Positions 11,083 to 20,435 of a DNA stretch of 64,000 bases are shown in pieces. Under the pieces are notes generated by a model. That model ran no database searches. It saw only the letters and a program-made list of their open reading frames with translations, and was not told where the DNA came from. The first letter of the stretch is position 1. Every line of letters starts with the position of its first letter. This DNA comes from Phytophthora colocasiae (lineage: Eukaryota > Oomycota > Peronosporomycetes > Peronosporales > Peronosporaceae), in contig JAGKQI010000025.1 in NCBI GenBank assembly GCA_018806915.1, positions 124,001 to 188,000 on the forward strand. Reading direction: 5' to 3'. The position numbers were made by a program, and so were the translations under genes.

Positions 11083-12060
11083 TTGGGAGACGTGCTCTGC
11101 GGACATGCTCTCGCAGGTTCAACTTCCGGAAAATACTCAACACATTGGCAGCAATGGTGCGCATTCTCACACCAACTAGGGTGGTCACCATGGATTACGG
11201 AACCAGGCCGCGCGGCGAACAAGAAACTTGGGTGCTTTGCTGTCTACTGTTGGAAGTATGGATGGAACAAGGCTCGACAAGGAAATACGTTTGGGACTAT
11301 CAAACTCAAGCTGGCCAGCATTCGGTGGTACCACAAGAGCTACATTGGAATCGACCTCACTGCATCACCCGACTTCACGGTACTTCTCCAAGGTATTAGC
11401 GCTTATCACCGCCAGTTCACAAGCTCAACCAATTACACCAGCTTTCCTGCGACTACTGTATCACCGACTGGACCTTCAGCAGCCTCAGCATCGCCTTCTG
11501 TGGGGCAGTGTATTGGTAGGATTCTTCTTCCTTCTGCGGAGATCAGAGTATCTTCGGATTGGACAGGTCAGACACTTCTACTGCCTCAAACATCAGAACG
11601 TATTTTTCTCGGACGCGGAAGGAAACCAACACCAGAATCAAAAGCAACATCGGTCACGATTGGTCTTGAGGAGCCAAGAACGACCAATTTGGGCGGAGTG
11701 CGTGGCGCACAATGCACGCCTCAGGTGATCCAGTTATATGTCCAGTCATCGCGGTCAAACACCTCAACATTGCCAGGAAGAAGGCTGCGTACAAGGCCAG
11801 TACCTTTGCGGCAACTTAACAGCAGCAACGATGGCCAAGGCATTCAAGACCACAGCAAAGAGCATCGGTGTACCAGATGCCAACTACTCGACACATTCAG
11901 TCCGGATTGGTGGCGCGACAGCCCTGCTGAGCGGCCAAGCGAGCAGTACGGCTATCAAACCCCTGGGTCGCTGGATATCGAACTGTTTTGAGCAGTACCC
12001 AACGCAATCGGCCATCTCAACCTCGACTCTCGCGACGGATGGTAGGCGCTCACACTCGAC
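11083..12060 (+). pseudogene. YR element tyrosine recombinase
   Basis: The catalytic set of a tyrosine recombinase can be read across frames: a core-binding part (KLASIRWYHKSYIGID), LRRSEYLRIGQVRHFY with the first Arg, HSVRIGGATALLSGQ giving H-x-x-R (about 11890-11935), then LGRWISNCFEQYPTQSA with the late Trp and a candidate nucleophilic Tyr (about 11965-12010). The enzyme integrates circular element DNA without a target duplication, which agrees with the junctions seen here. Frameshifts near 11400, 11570 and 11740 break the frame. It ends just before repeat B1. Confidence 0.82.
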
Positions 12061-12102
12061 AGGCTCATTCGTAAGGACTCGAGAGCACATTACTTTTGGG
12101 GG

Positions 12103-12189
12103 CCGCTCACCACGCCCTTACTCAAGGCTGGTCGAGGACAATGAAGTCCATTTGCCCCCAAACCGACTGAGTTGTATCCTTGGAAATGG
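12103..12189 (+). repeat. B1 split direct repeat
   Basis: These 87 bases, from CCGCTCACCACGCCC to CTTGGAAATGG, match 12337-12424 apart from a one-base indel near the start. B1 abuts A2 directly; the B-A joint carries the ATGG core. Confidence 0.9.
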
Positions 12190-12336
12190 TGAGCATCCGG
12201 AGGATGCTTCGTTTTCCGGATCAATCGATAGGAGTTTCAAGTGTATAGTTAGGATCAGAACCCAGGACGTCAGCAACGGACAGAACGCCGAGAGTCTACA
12301 GGAGGCTCACTTTCCAGTTTTCTGTCTGCCGATAAC
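12190..12336 (+). repeat. A2 split direct repeat
   Basis: The second copy of the 147-base A repeat (see 6724-6870) has one noticed substitution, TCGATAGGAG against TCGATATGAG. It is enclosed by B1 and B2, giving the B1-A2-B2 right end. Confidence 0.9.
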
Positions 12337-12424
12337 CCGCCTCACCACGCCCTTACTCAAGGCTGGTCGAGGACAATGAAGTCCATTTGCCCCCAAACCG
12401 ACTGAGTTGTATCCTTGGAAATGG
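12337..12424 (+). repeat. B2 split direct repeat, right end of element
   Basis: The second B repeat ends GGAAATGG at 12424 and runs straight into ACS coding sequence (CCCGTTAGCGAATGG). Confidence 0.9.
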
Positions 12425-13442
12425 CCCGTTAGCGAATGGTATCACCACTGTTCTGTTCGAGAGCACTCCCACGTATCCGGACCACGGGCGATACTGGGAC
12501 CTCGTTCAGCGCCACAAAGTGACTCAGTTCTACACAGCACCGACAGCAATCCGAGCTCTGATGGCTCATGGTAGTGATATCGTTCGCGAGTACGATCTCT
12601 CGAGCCTCCGGGTTCTCGGTAGCGTCGGCGAACCGATCAACCCAGAGGCGTGGAAATGGTACTACGAGGTGGTTGGCAACCGTCAGTGCTACATCGTTGA
12701 TCCATACTGGCAGACGGAAACTGGTGGTCATATTGGCGTTGGTTTACCTGGAGCTATCCCGATGAAACCAGGCTCGTGCAGCAAGCCTTTCTTTGGTGTT
12801 GATTTCGTCCTGACCGACGAGAACGGCACAGAAATCAAAGGGAACGACGTTGAGGGCCAATTGTGTATCCGGTCGCCGTGGCCTGGCATGGCTCGAACGG
12901 TATATGGCGACCATAACCGCTACTTGCAGGTGTACACAGCTTCCCACAGGGGTCTGTACTTCACAGGAGATGGCTGTCGTCGCGACAAGGATGGCTACTA
13001 CTTCATCACAGGCCGTATCGATGATGTGTTGTGTCCTTCTGGCCACCGAATCAGCACTACAGAGCTGGAAAGCACACTTATTGGTCACGACGCAGTGGCT
13101 GAAGCTGCAGTGGTTGGTATTCCCCATCGTATCAAAGGTGAAGGCATCTGCTGCTACGTGACGCTTATGGACAGTGTGGAGGCCACTTCTCAAGTGGAAA
13201 AGGAGCTCACGATGCTGATCCGTTCCAAGATCGGGGCCTTTGCGACTCCAGACCTCTTCGTTGTGGCCCCAAACCTGCCCAAAACTCGCAGTGGGAAAAT
13301 CATGCGACGTATTCTGCGTAAAATCGCTCAAGGGAAAGAAGACTCGCTCAACGACTTGTCCACATTGGCCGAATCGACTGTGGTGCCAGAGCTTGTTAGT
13401 GCCATGCACCTGCGAAGGCACCTGGTCGGGAAGTCGTTTTAG
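12425..13442 (+). pseudogene. ACS: acetyl-CoA synthetase, C-terminal half
   Basis: The reading frame resumes at PLANGITTVLFESTPTYPD and stays open to the stop at 13440-13442. It holds the remaining adenylate-forming motifs: QFYTAPTAIRALM, LGSVGEPINPEAWKWYY, DPYWQTETGGH, YFTGDGCRRDKDGYYFITGR and SGHRISTTELESTLI. The C-terminal catalytic-lysine region is TRSGKIMRRILRKIA, the site that is acetylated in bacterial ACS. Joined to 5754-6723 the enzyme would be about 660 residues, the normal ACS length. The last ~660 bp are duplicated at 18986-19639, where VSAMHLRRHLVGKSF reads VSAMRRALVGKSF. Confidence 0.92.
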
Positions 13443-13968
13443 GACCTAAATCGACTTGCACGTTCAATTTTAGGGGTATGCAGATCCATTAAATTTGATT
13501 GAGCCCACGACTAGTGCTTTACCATCTCTTGTGACGTGTTCAGTTGTCTGGAAACGCCATGATGCCCGTCGAAACTTGTCTTGAAAGCCTGGAAACACCC
13601 CACAAGGCTCTGCTGGAGCCAGTAGCACAGCTGACGCGTGACTGACTGCAAGCACCAGCGTAGTGCAAACTGCGTCGCGTCTAAGAGGGCGAGTTCAGGT
13701 TGTGCCACCTCCAGAGGCGTAGCGACTCCGGGCCAGGCTTTGGCAATGAGCAGCTCGGTCTTTGAGATAACTGGCATAGCTGGATGCAAGGGAAACTGCG
13801 GGGTTGAAGGCAAAATGGCAACTGAGAAGATCTGGTGCTGCCAGATGCAGGAGTGATTGTCCTTCAACTCGCACTTCAACCTGGCCTCCATAAATGGCAG
13901 ATGTTGACCTTGAAGACAATCACTCTGCGTCGCTACCTCGTACTTGTTGGAATCTTCATCTAAATTCA
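12783..13968 (+). repeat. duplicated segment D1 (ACS 3' end plus downstream)
   Basis: The segment is nearly identical to 18986-20169. Differences noticed include a 6-base length change near 13408, GTCGAAAC against GTCGGAAAC near 13570, and AAGGGAAAC against AAGGGGAAAC near 13790. D1 ends at a junction with inverted YR copy 3, while D2 runs on into unique sequence. Confidence 0.9.
13511..13968 (-). CDS. hypothetical protein fragment downstream of ACS (D1 copy)
   Basis: On the minus strand a frame reads NLDEDSNKYEVATQSDCLQG ... PLEVAQPELALLDATQFALR down to a stop at 13511. The same protein starts properly in D2 with MEMKMLGMNLDEDSNKYEV (20191). Here its first residues are replaced by YR-element sequence, so the D1 copy lacks its start. 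No known domain is recognised; the middle is amphipathic and helical. Two one-base losses relative to D2 change the C terminus, so one or both copies are mutated. It overlaps the region just after the convergent ACS stop. Confidence 0.4.
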
Positions 13969-15154
13969 AATTGCGGGTTCTTACCGAGTAGTGAAGGGTG
14001 AACAACTGCGTCGTGAACGAACTTCTCCATAGCCGAGGGCGAAACGCTGAGGCTTGAAGCTTCACCGGTTGTCTGCAGCACAGGGATGTCGACCTGGTCC
14101 AGGATAAGGTCGTATCGTTCTTCCTGGTGGATTTGGGCGGAACCGCTTGTGAAGCGATCGGTTCTGGAGGCGGACACTGTTGATGTCTTCTCGCTGTAAA
14201 ACTTGGTCCTCTGTTTTACCTTCGTCATCTGAATCACTAAAAGCGAGGTTAACATTGTTAGTCATGTCGGGTGAAGATCCTAACTGCTCTGCATCCGAGG
14301 TGGCCTGCGTATCTGTAAAAACATCAGTTGGGTTACCACTACGTCCGTCGAGCTCGACAATGTGTTGCCGGCGGACTGATACAATTTCAGTGTGTCGGGT
14401 TTGGTGAATTTCCTCAGGGTTGAACGGCACGCTTAACATCGTCGACGTCACGCTTACTGGGAGTCCGGACCTGCTTTTTCCACATGCCACAATGACCTCG
14501 TTCTGGCGATCCAGTAGTTCAAGCGCGTTTAAGGTCATCACATTGAGGGAAGCGCCGGTTTGTAGAGCGTAGTTGAGCCGGTCAACAGCGATTATTGTTG
14601 GAGGGGTCGTTAGACCAACCCGGAGAGATGAGGTACCGCATTGTACATGTAGTTGGGCTAATTTAGCGTTCATGCTGTACCCGGTAACCAATCCGTAAGC
14701 CCACTGATCACTACTTTCTCCGCTCGTCTGGTCGGGTGGCCTACGTAGGTTCCCGGCCAGTGCTCGGTTTCATCGTCACCAACGATACGATGGCGTAGGG
14801 AGGAGACCTTGACATCAAACTCTGGGCTCTCCTCGGAGCTGTCTGGTCAGTGCGTCTTACAGTAGCCGATGTCCCATGAACCTTCGTTACGCGCACATAA
14901 GTGAAGTTTTCGAGTGAAGGCACGTGCGTAGGGCCCACGAAGGCAATGTCTCCCGCGGTTAGAGTAGGCATGCGTTTGGAAACGACGGTGATTGAGACTC
15001 TTGGGCTTGTTATCGGCAGACAGAAAACTGGAAAGTGAGCCTCCTGTAGACTCTCGGCGTTCTGTCCGTTGCTGACGTCCTGGGTTCTGATCCTAACTAT
15101 ACACTTGAAACTCCTATCGATTGATCCGGAAAACGAAGCATCCTCCGGATGCTC
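13969..15154 (-). mobile_element. YR element copy 3, inverted and truncated
   Basis: On the minus strand this matches copy 1 from repeat A1 (about 15150-15005) through the small ORF and the second ORF to the equivalent of about 7915, where it is cut off at the D1 junction (TCTAAATTCA joined to AATTGCGGG). RT, RNase H, recombinase and B repeats are absent. It shares with copy 2 several bases that differ from copy 1 (for example near 14415 and 14535), so copies 2 and 3 are closer to each other. Confidence 0.88.
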
Positions 15155-15535
15155 ACCAGGTCCTCGTGGACGTTCAAATACAATTGGCGCGTCTCGGATG
15201 GCGACAAATGAATATCCAGACACAATTCCGCCTCATTCTCATCCGTTTGACGAATCGCTTGTGCCGTCGGACGCAGACTTTTCATCACATGATCACGAGA
15301 TCCAGTAGCAGCCGTGGTCGTGCGCTGTTTGTTCAGTTTGGAGGTCATTGTAGCTCGAATCTCCGTTGCAAACTGGAAAGGAAGCACAATAGTCCGTCCG
15401 TCTTTCGCCCTTTTGAACTGTGCGGGCTGTAGTCGCTGTTCTTTAAGCTGTTCGTCCAGTGCTTTCATCTCAGTAGCAGTGCGCATGGCGTTGATTTTCT
15501 TCTGGAAACCCACGGGTAGAGCGTTCCCTGCTATT
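15155..15535 (-). other. orphan coding fragment between two YR copies
   Basis: This 380-bp segment matches nothing else in the window. On the minus strand it is open throughout, about 125 codons, including INAMRTATEMKALDEQLKEQ, AKDGRTIVLPFQFATEIRA and CLDIHLSPSETRQLYLNVHE. The composition (regular Lys/Glu heptads, few rare residues) suggests a real, probably coiled-coil, host exon. At its lower end it joins copy 3 at CCTGG-TGAGC, consistent with the YR element having inserted into this gene at a TGG. At its upper end it joins the broken RT of copy 2 through a short GGCAAT-like overlap. Protein identity is not recognised. Confidence 0.5.
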
Positions 15536-16462
15536 GCCTCCGCAGTGCCCAGTTTGCTTCCGCACACCGGGTTCCTGTGTCGATTTCGAGGCACGTGTGG
15601 TCGTCGCACCAATAATTCCCCACGAAGCAGGTCGAATCGAGCGGTGACAGAGATCGCTGTGGCCGTTGCTGCTGGTACAAGTAATTTATCAGTGTTCCTG
15701 CTACCGCGTAAAACGCTGGAGATCCACACCAGCCAAATCCGCAGGCTAAGTCGATCACGATGTACCCGTCAAACTGAAAACCGAACATGTGAACGTGGTC
15801 TGCTGCTACAGGAATGTGTCGAAATGCACCCGAAACATCGCCAAGCATTATCAAAATCACATGATCGGGAAATCGGGTTCGCAGCTCGAAAATCCGACGC
15901 GCAATGTCGCGAGGGGGGTTGTATGAAATCTCCCGAAATGTACTTCGATCAATAAAGTCGTTGACAGAGGCATCGGGTGGGTATGAGTAGTCATTGATGA
16001 CCCGGATCGCTGCCAGTGATTGTGCTTTTCTGTGACTCCGACCGGGCTGATGTAGATTTCAGGCCACTGATTCAGTAGATCTGCTTCCACGACGAGATAG
16101 CGTCCTTCTTGTTGGCCTTTGAAGATGTGATCTCGTACTTGCTGGCAATGGGCGGCTGAAATTTTATGGTTAAACGGTCGCGAGCGCTGCCTGGCTGGTC
16201 TGTTTGGTTTCCACGCGGGTATGACACCATGCCGAACGATTAAGTTCCACTGGGTGGTGAGCTGGTGGAGCTCCGGTCTGGTGGAGACGGTCAGTTCGAA
16301 TAAATCCTTGTTCGGCCTGGGGTCGGTTCGTGTCTGATGCCGATAAACTCTCACAAACTGAGCCAGGTCTAAACCAGAGCGTCGTGCTACTCTGGATACT
16401 GCACTGATACGCTGTTTGTCAAGTTCTCCATGTTGCACAGCGTTTGTGTTCGGTAACTGCAC
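15536..16462 (-). pseudogene. YR reverse transcriptase (copy 2), truncated
   Basis: The N-terminal part is open from QLPNTNAVQHGELDKQR through YLVVEADLLNQWPEIYISPV. One base is missing near 16026 (TGTGCTTTTCTGTG), and the palm then continues in another frame with LGDVSGAFRHIPV and NYWCDDHTCLEID before the truncation at 15536. All catalytic aspartates are still visible, but the thumb and RNase H are gone. Confidence 0.75.
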
Positions 16463-16617
16463 GCCGTAGCGTTCGGCGAATTGGCGAAAGGCCTCGTCTC
16501 GCTCTGCTACTGAGGCTTGCCTTATGGCCGTCTGAGTCCGATTAAAACTGTCAAGTGCATCCTTCCCTTGCTGGAGGAATAACGCATCTGCTGGTATTGC
16601 TGGCTGGACAGTCTGAA

Positions 16618-16845
16618 TTGTATGTTCAAGAGCCTGTACTCCTGAAGTCTGAGTTGTATTTTCAAGAGCCTGTACTCCTGAAATCTGAGTTGAATTTTCA
16701 AGAGCCTGTGCTCCTGAAGTCAGAGTTGTATTTTCAAGAGCCTGTACTCATGAAGTCTGAGTTGAATTTTCAAGAGCATGTACTCCTGAAGTCTGAGTTG
16801 AATTTTCAAGAGCCTGTACTCCTGAAGTCTGAGACGTAAGAGCCT
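16618..16845 (-). repeat. 36-bp tandem repeat array in YR copy 2
   Basis: This is the counterpart of the array at 8852-9095, with six to seven units of about 36 bases. The unit order differs slightly from copy 1 in point changes, but unit length and number are similar. Confidence 0.9.
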
Positions 16846-16981
16846 GTACTCTCACGTTGTAGCGGTCTGCTTCGGAAGCATGTACTCCCGCTGTTGAGAA
16901 CCGATACTGCCCACAACCGACATGTAGCGATGGCTGATTGATCTGTCGGTGACATACCGGATCTGGAGCAGCGGTTTGGCG

Positions 16982-17740
16982 TCACAGATCGGCAAACTCT
17001 GACGCTAGTACGCTGAAATTGTTGTCGATGTAGGCCTTAGCGTCGACAGGTAGTGCGAGGGGCTTGAAATGCGCCCGTTTAGGGTCGAAGCATTGACCCT
17101 GAGTTGGTCCCGTGCACCTTTTCTTCGACAAGTAGCGCATACACAGTGTCTTGTCGCCTTGTTTAGGCAACATGTCGAGCAGCTCGCGAGGAACAGTGGG
17201 TCGTTTTGCTGTGCGTACGGGGTTTGGTCTGCTCGCCGTTGGTCCTCGTTGCTGTTTCGGTAATACCTGAGCTGTTATCTGCTTTTGGTGAAGGACTTCG
17301 TAAAGTTCCATCAGATGGTCATCCTTTCTGGTGAACTCGAGTCCAACTTGCACTGCTGCCTGGAGATTTGACGCAATGATCTCACTGCGGAACTTCCCGA
17401 GTTTAGAGTTGACCCAGTGGACCAGCATGTTGCACGTGGCCATGTCGGGATTTGAGAGCACTGACCTCCTTGATATGAACTCCGCACCAGTCTTGATAAA
17501 ACAATAGACAGTGTTGTTGTAGAATCCTTGGGCAAAGAAGAGCAGCGTCTCGAAAGCGTCGGCAATATCTCGGAGGCAGGAAGGTGGGGAAGCCGGCTGA
17601 AGTGCATTCGACCGTCCGAAGTTCGTCATGTTGATGCCCGTCATTGACGAGTGCGGCTCAAGTTCTTGAATGAAACGCCGGAAATGCATCACTGACAAAC
17701 CTCTGATGCCAAAGCTGAGATCGTACGCGAGTCGTAGCAC
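16982..17740 (-). CDS. YR element Gag-like protein (copy 2), open frame
   Basis: This is the best-preserved version of the element's Gag-like protein, about 250 residues with no internal stop. It begins around LRLAYDLSFGIRGLSVMHF and has a helical core rich in hydrophobic residues. It ends with the Cys/His cluster C-x8-C-x7-C-x6-H (about residues 211-235) followed by KPLALPVDAKAYIDNNF. No ATG lies at the very start; an internal ATG at MHFRRFIQELEPHS is possible, or the protein may continue from the upstream ORF. Presumed to package element RNA. Confidence 0.6.
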   Translation of the reverse strand: MLRLAYDLSFGIRGLSVMHFRRFIQELEPHSSMTGINMTNFGRSNALQPASPPSCLRDIADAFETLLFFAQGFYNNTVYCFIKTGAEFISRRSVLSNPDMATCNMLVHWVNSKLGKFRSEIIASNLQAAVQVGLEFTRKDDHLMELYEVLHQKQITAQVLPKQQRGPTASRPNPVRTAKRPTVPRELLDMLPKQGDKTLCMRYLSKKRCTGPTQGQCFDPKRAHFKPLALPVDAKAYIDNNFSVLASEFADL

Positions 17741-17889
17741 TGGGGGGGGGTCGCTAAAAACCTGGTCCGGGGTCCTTGTTGCGCAGATTCAATAACAAAT
17801 TGCGGGTTCTTACCGAGTAGTGAAGGGTGAACAACTGCGTCGTGAACGAACTTCTCCATAGCCGAGGGCGAAACGCTGAGGCTTGAGCT

Positions 17890-18498
17890 TCACCGGTTGT
17901 CTGCAGCACAGGATGTCGACCTGGTCAGGATAAGGTCGTATCGTTCTTCTGGTGGATTTGGGCGGAACCGCTTGTGAAGCGATCGGTTCTGGAGGCGGAC
18001 ACTGTTGATGTCTTCTCGCTGTAAAACTTGGTCCTCTGTTTTACCTTCGTCATCTGAATCACTAAAAGCGAGGTTAACATTGTTAGTCATGTCGGGTGAA
18101 GATCCTAACTGCTCTGCATCCGAGGTGGCCTGCGTATCTGTAAAAACATCAGTTGGGTTACCACTACGTCCGTCGAGCTCGACAATGTGTTGCCGGCGGA
18201 CTGATACAATTTCAGTGTGTCGGGTTTGGTGAATTTCCTCAGGGTTGAACGGCACGCTTAACATCGTCGACGTCACGCTTACTGGGAGTCCGGACCTGCT
18301 TTTTCCACATGCCACAATGACCTCGTTCTGGCGATCCAGTAGTTCAAGCGCGTTTAAGGTCATCACATTGAGGGAAGCGCCGGTTTGTAGAGCGTAGTTG
18401 AGCCGGTCAACAGCGATTATTGTTGGAGGGGTCGTTAGACCAACCCGGAGAGATGAGGTACCGCATTGTACATGTAGTTGGGCTAATTTAGCGTTCAT
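17890..18498 (-). CDS. YR element second ORF (copy 2)
   Basis: The frame starts with MNAKLAQLHVQCG, overlapping the stop of the preceding 100-residue ORF as ATGA, and stays open for about 200 codons. A missing base near 17920 (GACCTGGTCAGG against GACCTGGTCCAGG in copy 3) diverts the last residues. The acidic FSDSDDEGKTED segment and basic KRFRPNPPEE stretch are present. Function unknown, part of the gag region. Confidence 0.5.
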   Translation of the reverse strand: MNAKLAQLHVQCGTSSLRVGLTTPPTIIAVDRLNYALQTGASLNVMTLNALELLDRQNEVIVACGKSRSGLPVSVTSTMLSVPFNPEEIHQTRHTEIVSVRRQHIVELDGRSGNPTDVFTDTQATSDAEQLGSSPDMTNNVNLAFSDSDDEGKTEDQVLQREDINSVRLQNRSLHKRFRPNPPEERYDLILTRSTSCAADNR

Positions 18499-18797
18499 GC
18501 TGTACCCGGTAACCAATCCGTAAGCCCACTGATCACTACTTTCTCCGCTCGTCTGGTCGGGTGGCCTACGTAGGTTCCCGGCCAGTGCTCGGTTTCATCG
18601 TCACCAACGATACGATGGCGTAGGGAGGAGACCTTGACATCAAACTCTGGGCTCTCCTCGGAGCTGTCTGGTCCAGTGCGTCTTACAGTAGCCGATGTCC
18701 CATGAACCTTCGTTACGCGCACATAAGTGAAGTTTTCGAGTGAAGGCACGTGCGTAGGGCCCACGAAGGCAATGTCTCCCGCGGTTAGAGTAGGCAT
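18495..18797 (-). CDS. YR element small ORF (copy 2)
   Basis: A 100-residue frame identical in extent to that at 6908-7210, beginning MPTLTAGDIAFVG. Keeping the whole frame open in two of three copies supports it as a real element gene or gag N terminus. No domain recognised. Confidence 0.5.
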   Translation of the reverse strand: MPTLTAGDIAFVGPTHVPSLENFTYVRVTKVHGTSATVRRTGPDSSEESPEFDVKVSSLRHRIVGDDETEHWPGTYVGHPTRRAEKVVISGLTDWLPGTA

Positions 18798-18985
18798 GCG
18801 TTTGGAAACGACGGTGATTGAGACTCTTGGGCTTGTTATCGGCAGACAGAAAACTGGAAAGTGAGCCTCCTGTAGACTCTCGGCGTTCTGTCCGTTGCTG
18901 ACGTCCTGGGTTCTGATCCTAACTATACACTTGAAACTCCTATCGATTGATCCGGAAAACGAAGCATCCTCCGGATGCTCACCAT

Positions 18986-19639
18986 AAGCCTTTCTTTGGT
19001 GTTGATTTCGTCCTGACCGACGAGAACGGCACAGAAATCAAAGGGAACGACGTTGAGGGCCAATTGTGTATCCGGTCGCCGTGGCCTGGCATGGCTCGAA
19101 CGGTATATGGCGACCATAACCGCTACTTGCAGGTGTACACAGCTTCCCAAAGGGGTCTGTACTTCACAGGAGATGGCTGTCGTCGCGACAAGGATGGCTA
19201 CTACTTCATCACAGGCCGTATCGATGATGTGTTGTGTCCTTCTGGCCACCGAATCAGCACTACAGAGCTGGAAAGCACACTTATTGGTCACGACGCAGTG
19301 GCTGAAGCTGCAGTGGTTGGTATTCCCCATCGTATCAAAGGTGAAGGCATCTGCTGCTACGTGACGCTTATGGACAGTGTGGAGGCCACTTCTCAAGTGG
19401 AAAAGGAGCTCACGATGCTGATCCGTTCCAAGATCGGGGCATTTGCGACTCCAGACCTCTTCGTTGTGGCCCCAAACCTGCCCAAAACTCGCAGTGGGAA
19501 AATCATGCGACGTATTCTGCGTAAAATCGCTCAAGGGAAAGAAGACTCGCTCAACGACTTGTCCACATTTGCCGAATCGACTGTGGTGCCAGAGCTTGTT
19601 AGTGCCATGCGCAGAGCACTGGTCGGGAAGTCGTTTTAG
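18986..19639 (+). pseudogene. ACS: acetyl-CoA synthetase 3' fragment (second copy)
   Basis: An open C-terminal fragment of about 217 residues from KPFFGVDFVLTDENGTEI to ALVGKSF. It carries FTGDGCRRDKDGYYFITGR and the catalytic-lysine region TRSGKIMRRILRKIA but lacks the ATP-binding domain entirely. It begins at the junction with inverted YR copy 2 and has no start codon of its own, so it is a remnant. It differs from D1 by a few residues (ASQRG for ASHRG, SAMRRALVG for SAMHLRRHLVG). Confidence 0.9.
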
Positions 19640-20169
19640 GACCTAAATCGACTTGCACGTTCAATTTTTAGGGGTATGCAGATCCATTAAATTTGATTGA
19701 GCCCACGACTAGTGCTTTACCATCTCTTGTGACGTGTTCAGTTGTCTGGAAACGCCATGATGCCCGTCGGAAACTTGTCTTGAAAGCCCTGGAAACATCC
19801 CACAAGGCTCTGCTGGAGCCAGTAGCACAGCTGACGCGTGACTGACTGCAAGCACCAGCGCAGTGCAAACTGCGTCGCGTCTAAGAGGGCGAGTTCAGGT
19901 TGTGCCACCTCCAGAGGCGTAGCGACTCCGGGCCAGGCTTTGGCAATGAGCAGCTCGGTCTTTGAGATAACTGGCATAGCTGGATGCAAGGGGAAACTGC
20001 GGGGTTGAAGGCAAAATGGCAACTGAGAAGATCTGGTGCTGCCAGATGCAGGAGTGATTGTCCTTCAACTCGCACTTCAACCTGGCCGCCATAAATGGCA
20101 GATGTTGACCTTGAAGACAATCACTCTGCGTCGCTACCTCGTACTTGTTGGAATCTTCATCTAAATTCA
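18986..20169 (+). repeat. duplicated segment D2 (ACS 3' end plus downstream)
   Basis: The partner of D1 (12783-13968), at roughly 98-99% identity by eye. D2 starts inside ACS at AAGCCTTTCTTTGG and continues past the D1 breakpoint into TGCCTAGCATTTTC, so D2 has the undisturbed right flank. Confidence 0.9.
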
Positions 20170-20191
20170 TGCCTAGCATTTTCATCTCCAT
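19738..20191 (-). CDS. hypothetical protein downstream of ACS (D2 copy)
   Basis: The frame starts MEMKMLGMNLDEDSNKYEVA and continues to PQFPLHPAMPVISKTELLIA and QLCYWLQQSLVGCFQGFQ. An extra G near 19990 relative to D1 breaks the frame between PQFPL and HPAMPV. The family is not recognised. It is convergent with ACS, and its 5' end is 244 bases before the divergent acid phosphatase start. It may be a multi-exon gene whose later exons were lost to the rearrangement. Amphipathic helices dominate; no signal peptide or membrane segment is seen. Confidence 0.4.
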
Positions 20192-20402
20192 CTAGAGACA
20201 AAGCAACTGTAGTAATGCCAGCACTACCTCAAAGATTCTACCTGGCAACGGCGCGAAGTACTGAAGCGCGTACCGGCGATGATCACTTGACAATTAAGTC
20301 CCGCCATATGGAGGAGGAAGTTGACCTGTAGATTCGTTCAGCAAATCTCAGGATGTCAAGGCGAGGATAGGCAGGCATTGGTCCCTTGGACAGACAGACC
20401 CG

Positions 20403-20419
20403 ATCACTTTCCAATTGGC
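20403..20419 (+). promoter_or_regulatory. putative oomycete initiator before acid phosphatase
   Basis: ATCACTTTCCAATTGGC lies 17 bases before the ATG at 20436. It resembles the oomycete Inr (YTCAYTYY) followed by the flanking AWTTT-like element. A close variant precedes SWEET-6, -7 and -8. Confidence 0.4.
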
Positions 20420-20435
20420 CTCGGAACAAGCAGCT

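Larger units (their letters stand above)
6720..12424 (+). mobile_element. Ngaro/PAT-type tyrosine-recombinase retrotransposon with split direct repeats (copy 1)
   Basis: The element encodes a gag-like protein, reverse transcriptase, RNase H and a tyrosine recombinase in that order, as in DIRS-order elements. Its ends are split direct repeats: A1 at the left, and B1-A2-B2 at the right, which is the Ngaro/PAT arrangement and not the inverted repeats of DIRS-1. No target duplication is present. The four bases ATGG occur at the left junction (6720-6723), at the B1-A2 junction (12186-12189) and at the right junction (12421-12424). This fits a recombinase crossing over within a short shared core. 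Taking out one unit rejoins ACS in frame (TAT GGC CCG). Its coding frames contain several breaks. Confidence 0.88.
15536..18985 (-). mobile_element. YR element copy 2, inverted, 3'-truncated
   Basis: On the minus strand this runs from repeat A1 (about 18981-18838) through the small ORF, the second ORF, the gag-like gene and the 36-bp array into the RT palm. It stops just after the WCDD box at the equivalent of copy 1 position about 10170. RNase H, recombinase and B repeats are missing. Several frames broken in copy 1 are intact here. Its A1 side abuts the D2 copy of the ACS 3' end (CCAT joined to AAGCCTTTC). Confidence 0.9.

Noticed and set aside
6720..12424. DIRS-1-like element with inverted termini
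   Set aside because: The terminal sequences are direct (A1...B1-A2-B2), not inverted, so the Ngaro/PAT layout fits instead.
16555..16839. Plus-strand repeat protein (KSELNFQEPVLL units)
   Set aside because: It is the antisense reading of the 36-bp array of the minus-strand YR copy 2.
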